NCBI RefSeq assembly: GCF_943736985.1
Contig: NZ_CALSFS010000003.1
Location: 1 to 64,000 of the forward strand
Source of the DNA: Clostridium sp. Marseille-Q2269
Lineage (GTDB): Bacteria; Bacillota; Clostridia; Clostridiales; Clostridiaceae
Length of the DNA: 64,000 nt
Direction: 5' to 3'
Below the pieces are notes generated by a model that was given only the letters and a program-made list of their open reading frames with translations, had not been told where the DNA came from and searched no databases. The position numbers and the translations under genes were made by a program. Of this stretch, positions 62,890-64,000 are shown piece after piece (positions within the stretch are counted from its first letter, which is position 1; the number at the start of each line of letters is the position of its first letter).

Positions 62890-64000
62890 ATGGATAAGAA
62901 TAATTTAAATAATGTTGAACAAAATGGCTTTAATGCTGAACCATATGGTGAAATAAATTTTAAGAAAAATAGAAAAAGAAGAAGAATGAAAAATATGATG
63001 CTTATTATTGGTATAGTTGTGGTATCATCTTTATGTGGAGGATTAACAGCATCTTATATCATGGATAAGAAGTTAGAACAAAGTCCATATAATCCTACTA
63101 ATGAATCTTTATTCCATCAAAAAAATGAGAAAAATCAAAGTCAAGCTGAACAATTGCCTAAAAACTCTATAACAAAAGTTTCAGAAAGCGTTGGACCAGC
63201 AGTTGTAGGCATTAGTAATAAAACAGAAGGTTATTTTGGAGTAGAAGATGAGGGGTCAGGATCAGGTATAATCTTTGATCCTAACGGATATATCGTAACT
63301 AATAATCACGTAATAGATGGAGCGCAAAAAATAACAGTAAAATTGTCTACTGGAAAAGTATTGGATGCTAATTTAGTTGGAAAAGATACTAGAACAGACT
63401 TAGCTGTCATAAAAGTAAATGCTAAAAATTTACCTGTGGCTAAATTTGGGGATTCATCAAAAGTTAAAGTTGGAGATGTAGCTATAGCTATTGGTAACCC
63501 ATTAGGAGAAGAATTTGCAGGAACCGTTACGGCAGGTATAGTTAGTGCTATAAATAGAAAAATTCAATATGGAGGCGCTTTATATAAGTTAATACAAACT
63601 GATGCAGCTATAAATCCAGGAAATAGTGGCGGTGCTTTGTGTAATGATGCAGGGGAAATTATAGGGATTAACAGCTTAAAAGAAAAAGCAGAAGGAATAG
63701 GTTTTGCTATTTCTATAAATGAGGCTAAAGATATAATAAAATCCTTAATGAGCTATGGCAAAGTATCAAGACCTTATTTAGGTATAGGAGGTAAAACTAT
63801 ATCTTCTGAGGAAAATGGAATATCTGGAGTATATGTGACAGAGGTAGTTAAAGGATCAGGAGCAGCTGTATCAGGGATTAGGCCTACGGATATAATAGTA
63901 GAATTAGATGGTAAGAAAGTTACTAAATTTGAAGATATATCAGAGACATTGGATAAACATAAAGTAGGAGATGCCGTAAAAGTTAAAGTATTAAGAAATA
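62890..64000 (+). CDS. HtrA/DegP-like membrane-anchored serine protease (incomplete)
   Basis: The frame is open to the window's end (370 codons visible), so the C-terminus is missing. It has a cytoplasmic N-terminus (about 1-34, basic at 27-32), one transmembrane helix (about 35-56), a disordered linker and a trypsin-like domain with H140 (TNNHVID), D170 (RTDLAVI) and S246 (NPGNSGGAL). A PDZ domain begins at about 285 and has no visible end. HtrA degrades or refolds damaged exported proteins. It is 34 bp after the kinase gene, with SD AAGGAGTGGAGG, and is probably regulated by the upstream two-component pair. Confidence 0.93.
   Translation, partial: MDKNNLNNVEQNGFNAEPYGEINFKKNRKRRRMKNMMLIIGIVVVSSLCGGLTASYIMDKKLEQSPYNPTNESLFHQKNEKNQSQAEQLPKNSITKVSESVGPAVVGISNKTEGYFGVEDEGSGSGIIFDPNGYIVTNNHVIDGAQKITVKLSTGKVLDANLVGKDTRTDLAVIKVNAKNLPVAKFGDSSKVKVGDVAIAIGNPLGEEFAGTVTAGIVSAINRKIQYGGALYKLIQTDAAINPGNSGGALCNDAGEIIGINSLKEKAEGIGFAISINEAKDIIKSLMSYGKVSRPYLGIGGKTISSEENGISGVYVTEVVKGSGAAVSGIRPTDIIVELDGKKVTKFEDISETLDKHKVGDAVKVKVLRN

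Overview
The window is AT-rich (roughly 28% G+C by eye), densely coded and has no sign of prophage, IS element or CRISPR. Gene families and order point to a spore-forming, strictly anaerobic Clostridium. Pointers are spoVG with a sigma-H-type promoter next to purR, glmU and prs; a GerMN lipoprotein; [FeFe] hydrogenase plus its maturation genes; glycyl-radical and radical-SAM enzymes; and an H-NOX/chemotaxis fusion like the NO sensor described from Clostridium botulinum. A C. botulinum/C. sporogenes-type genome is the best guess, from recognition of families and not from a search.

Layout. 0-2.2 kb: tRNA-Thr, a DnaC/DnaI-like helicase loader and a DnaD-like protein (minus strand). 2.3-3.3 kb: membrane-anchored M23 peptidase. 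3.3-14.3 kb: a complete type II fatty-acid and malonyl-CoA operon (NMO-family flavoprotein, fabT, fabH, acpP, fabK, fabD, fabG, fabF, accB, fabZ, accC, accD, accA). It has one strong promoter and two tandem FabT-type operator palindromes. The first gene is a flavoprotein with a four-cysteine cluster that could be a FabX-like unsaturated-fatty-acid enzyme, the most interesting hypothesis here. 14.3-23.8 kb: metabolic and regulatory genes (2-hydroxyacid dehydrogenase, two LysR regulators, intracellular subtilase, DMT transporter, dUTPase, PHP phosphoesterase, glycosyltransferase, a 33-residue basic protein, Na+/solute symporter).

23.9-27.9 kb: hydrogenase maturation operon (TM1266-like, hydE, hydG, hydF). 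28.2-30.6 kb: YjjI/YjjW glycyl-radical enzyme and activase. 31.1-34.9 kb: nitrogen operon glnA-amtB-PII-ANTAR regulator. Its leader carries a strong promoter and an intrinsic terminator overlapped by an ANTAR-type hexaloop hairpin, so the operon probably controls itself by antitermination. 35.2-39.1 kb: rlmH, SEC-C protein, GerMN lipoprotein, WalJ-like hydrolase, murA. 39.5-44.7 kb: 2H phosphoesterase, a long atypical glutamine synthetase, murI, cyclophilin, DUF3783 protein, and an HTH regulator with a dead S24-like domain.

44.9-46.7 kb: H-NOX/methyl-accepting chemotaxis protein. 47-53.2 kb: radical SAM protein, YkvI-like membrane protein, lipoprotein, TIGR01212 radical SAM protein, ComB-like phosphatase, SH3-like protein, HAD hydrolase. 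53.3-54.8 kb: a short [FeFe] hydrogenase and tRNA-Pro. 54.9-60.6 kb: small membrane protein, murC, purR, spoVG, glmU, prs. 60.8-64 kb: a two-component system followed by an HtrA protease that runs off the end, an arrangement resembling CssRS control of htrA.

Several start codons were moved downstream to the start that has proper Shine-Dalgarno (SD) spacing. Functions come from motif and family recognition only; no alignment or database search was run.
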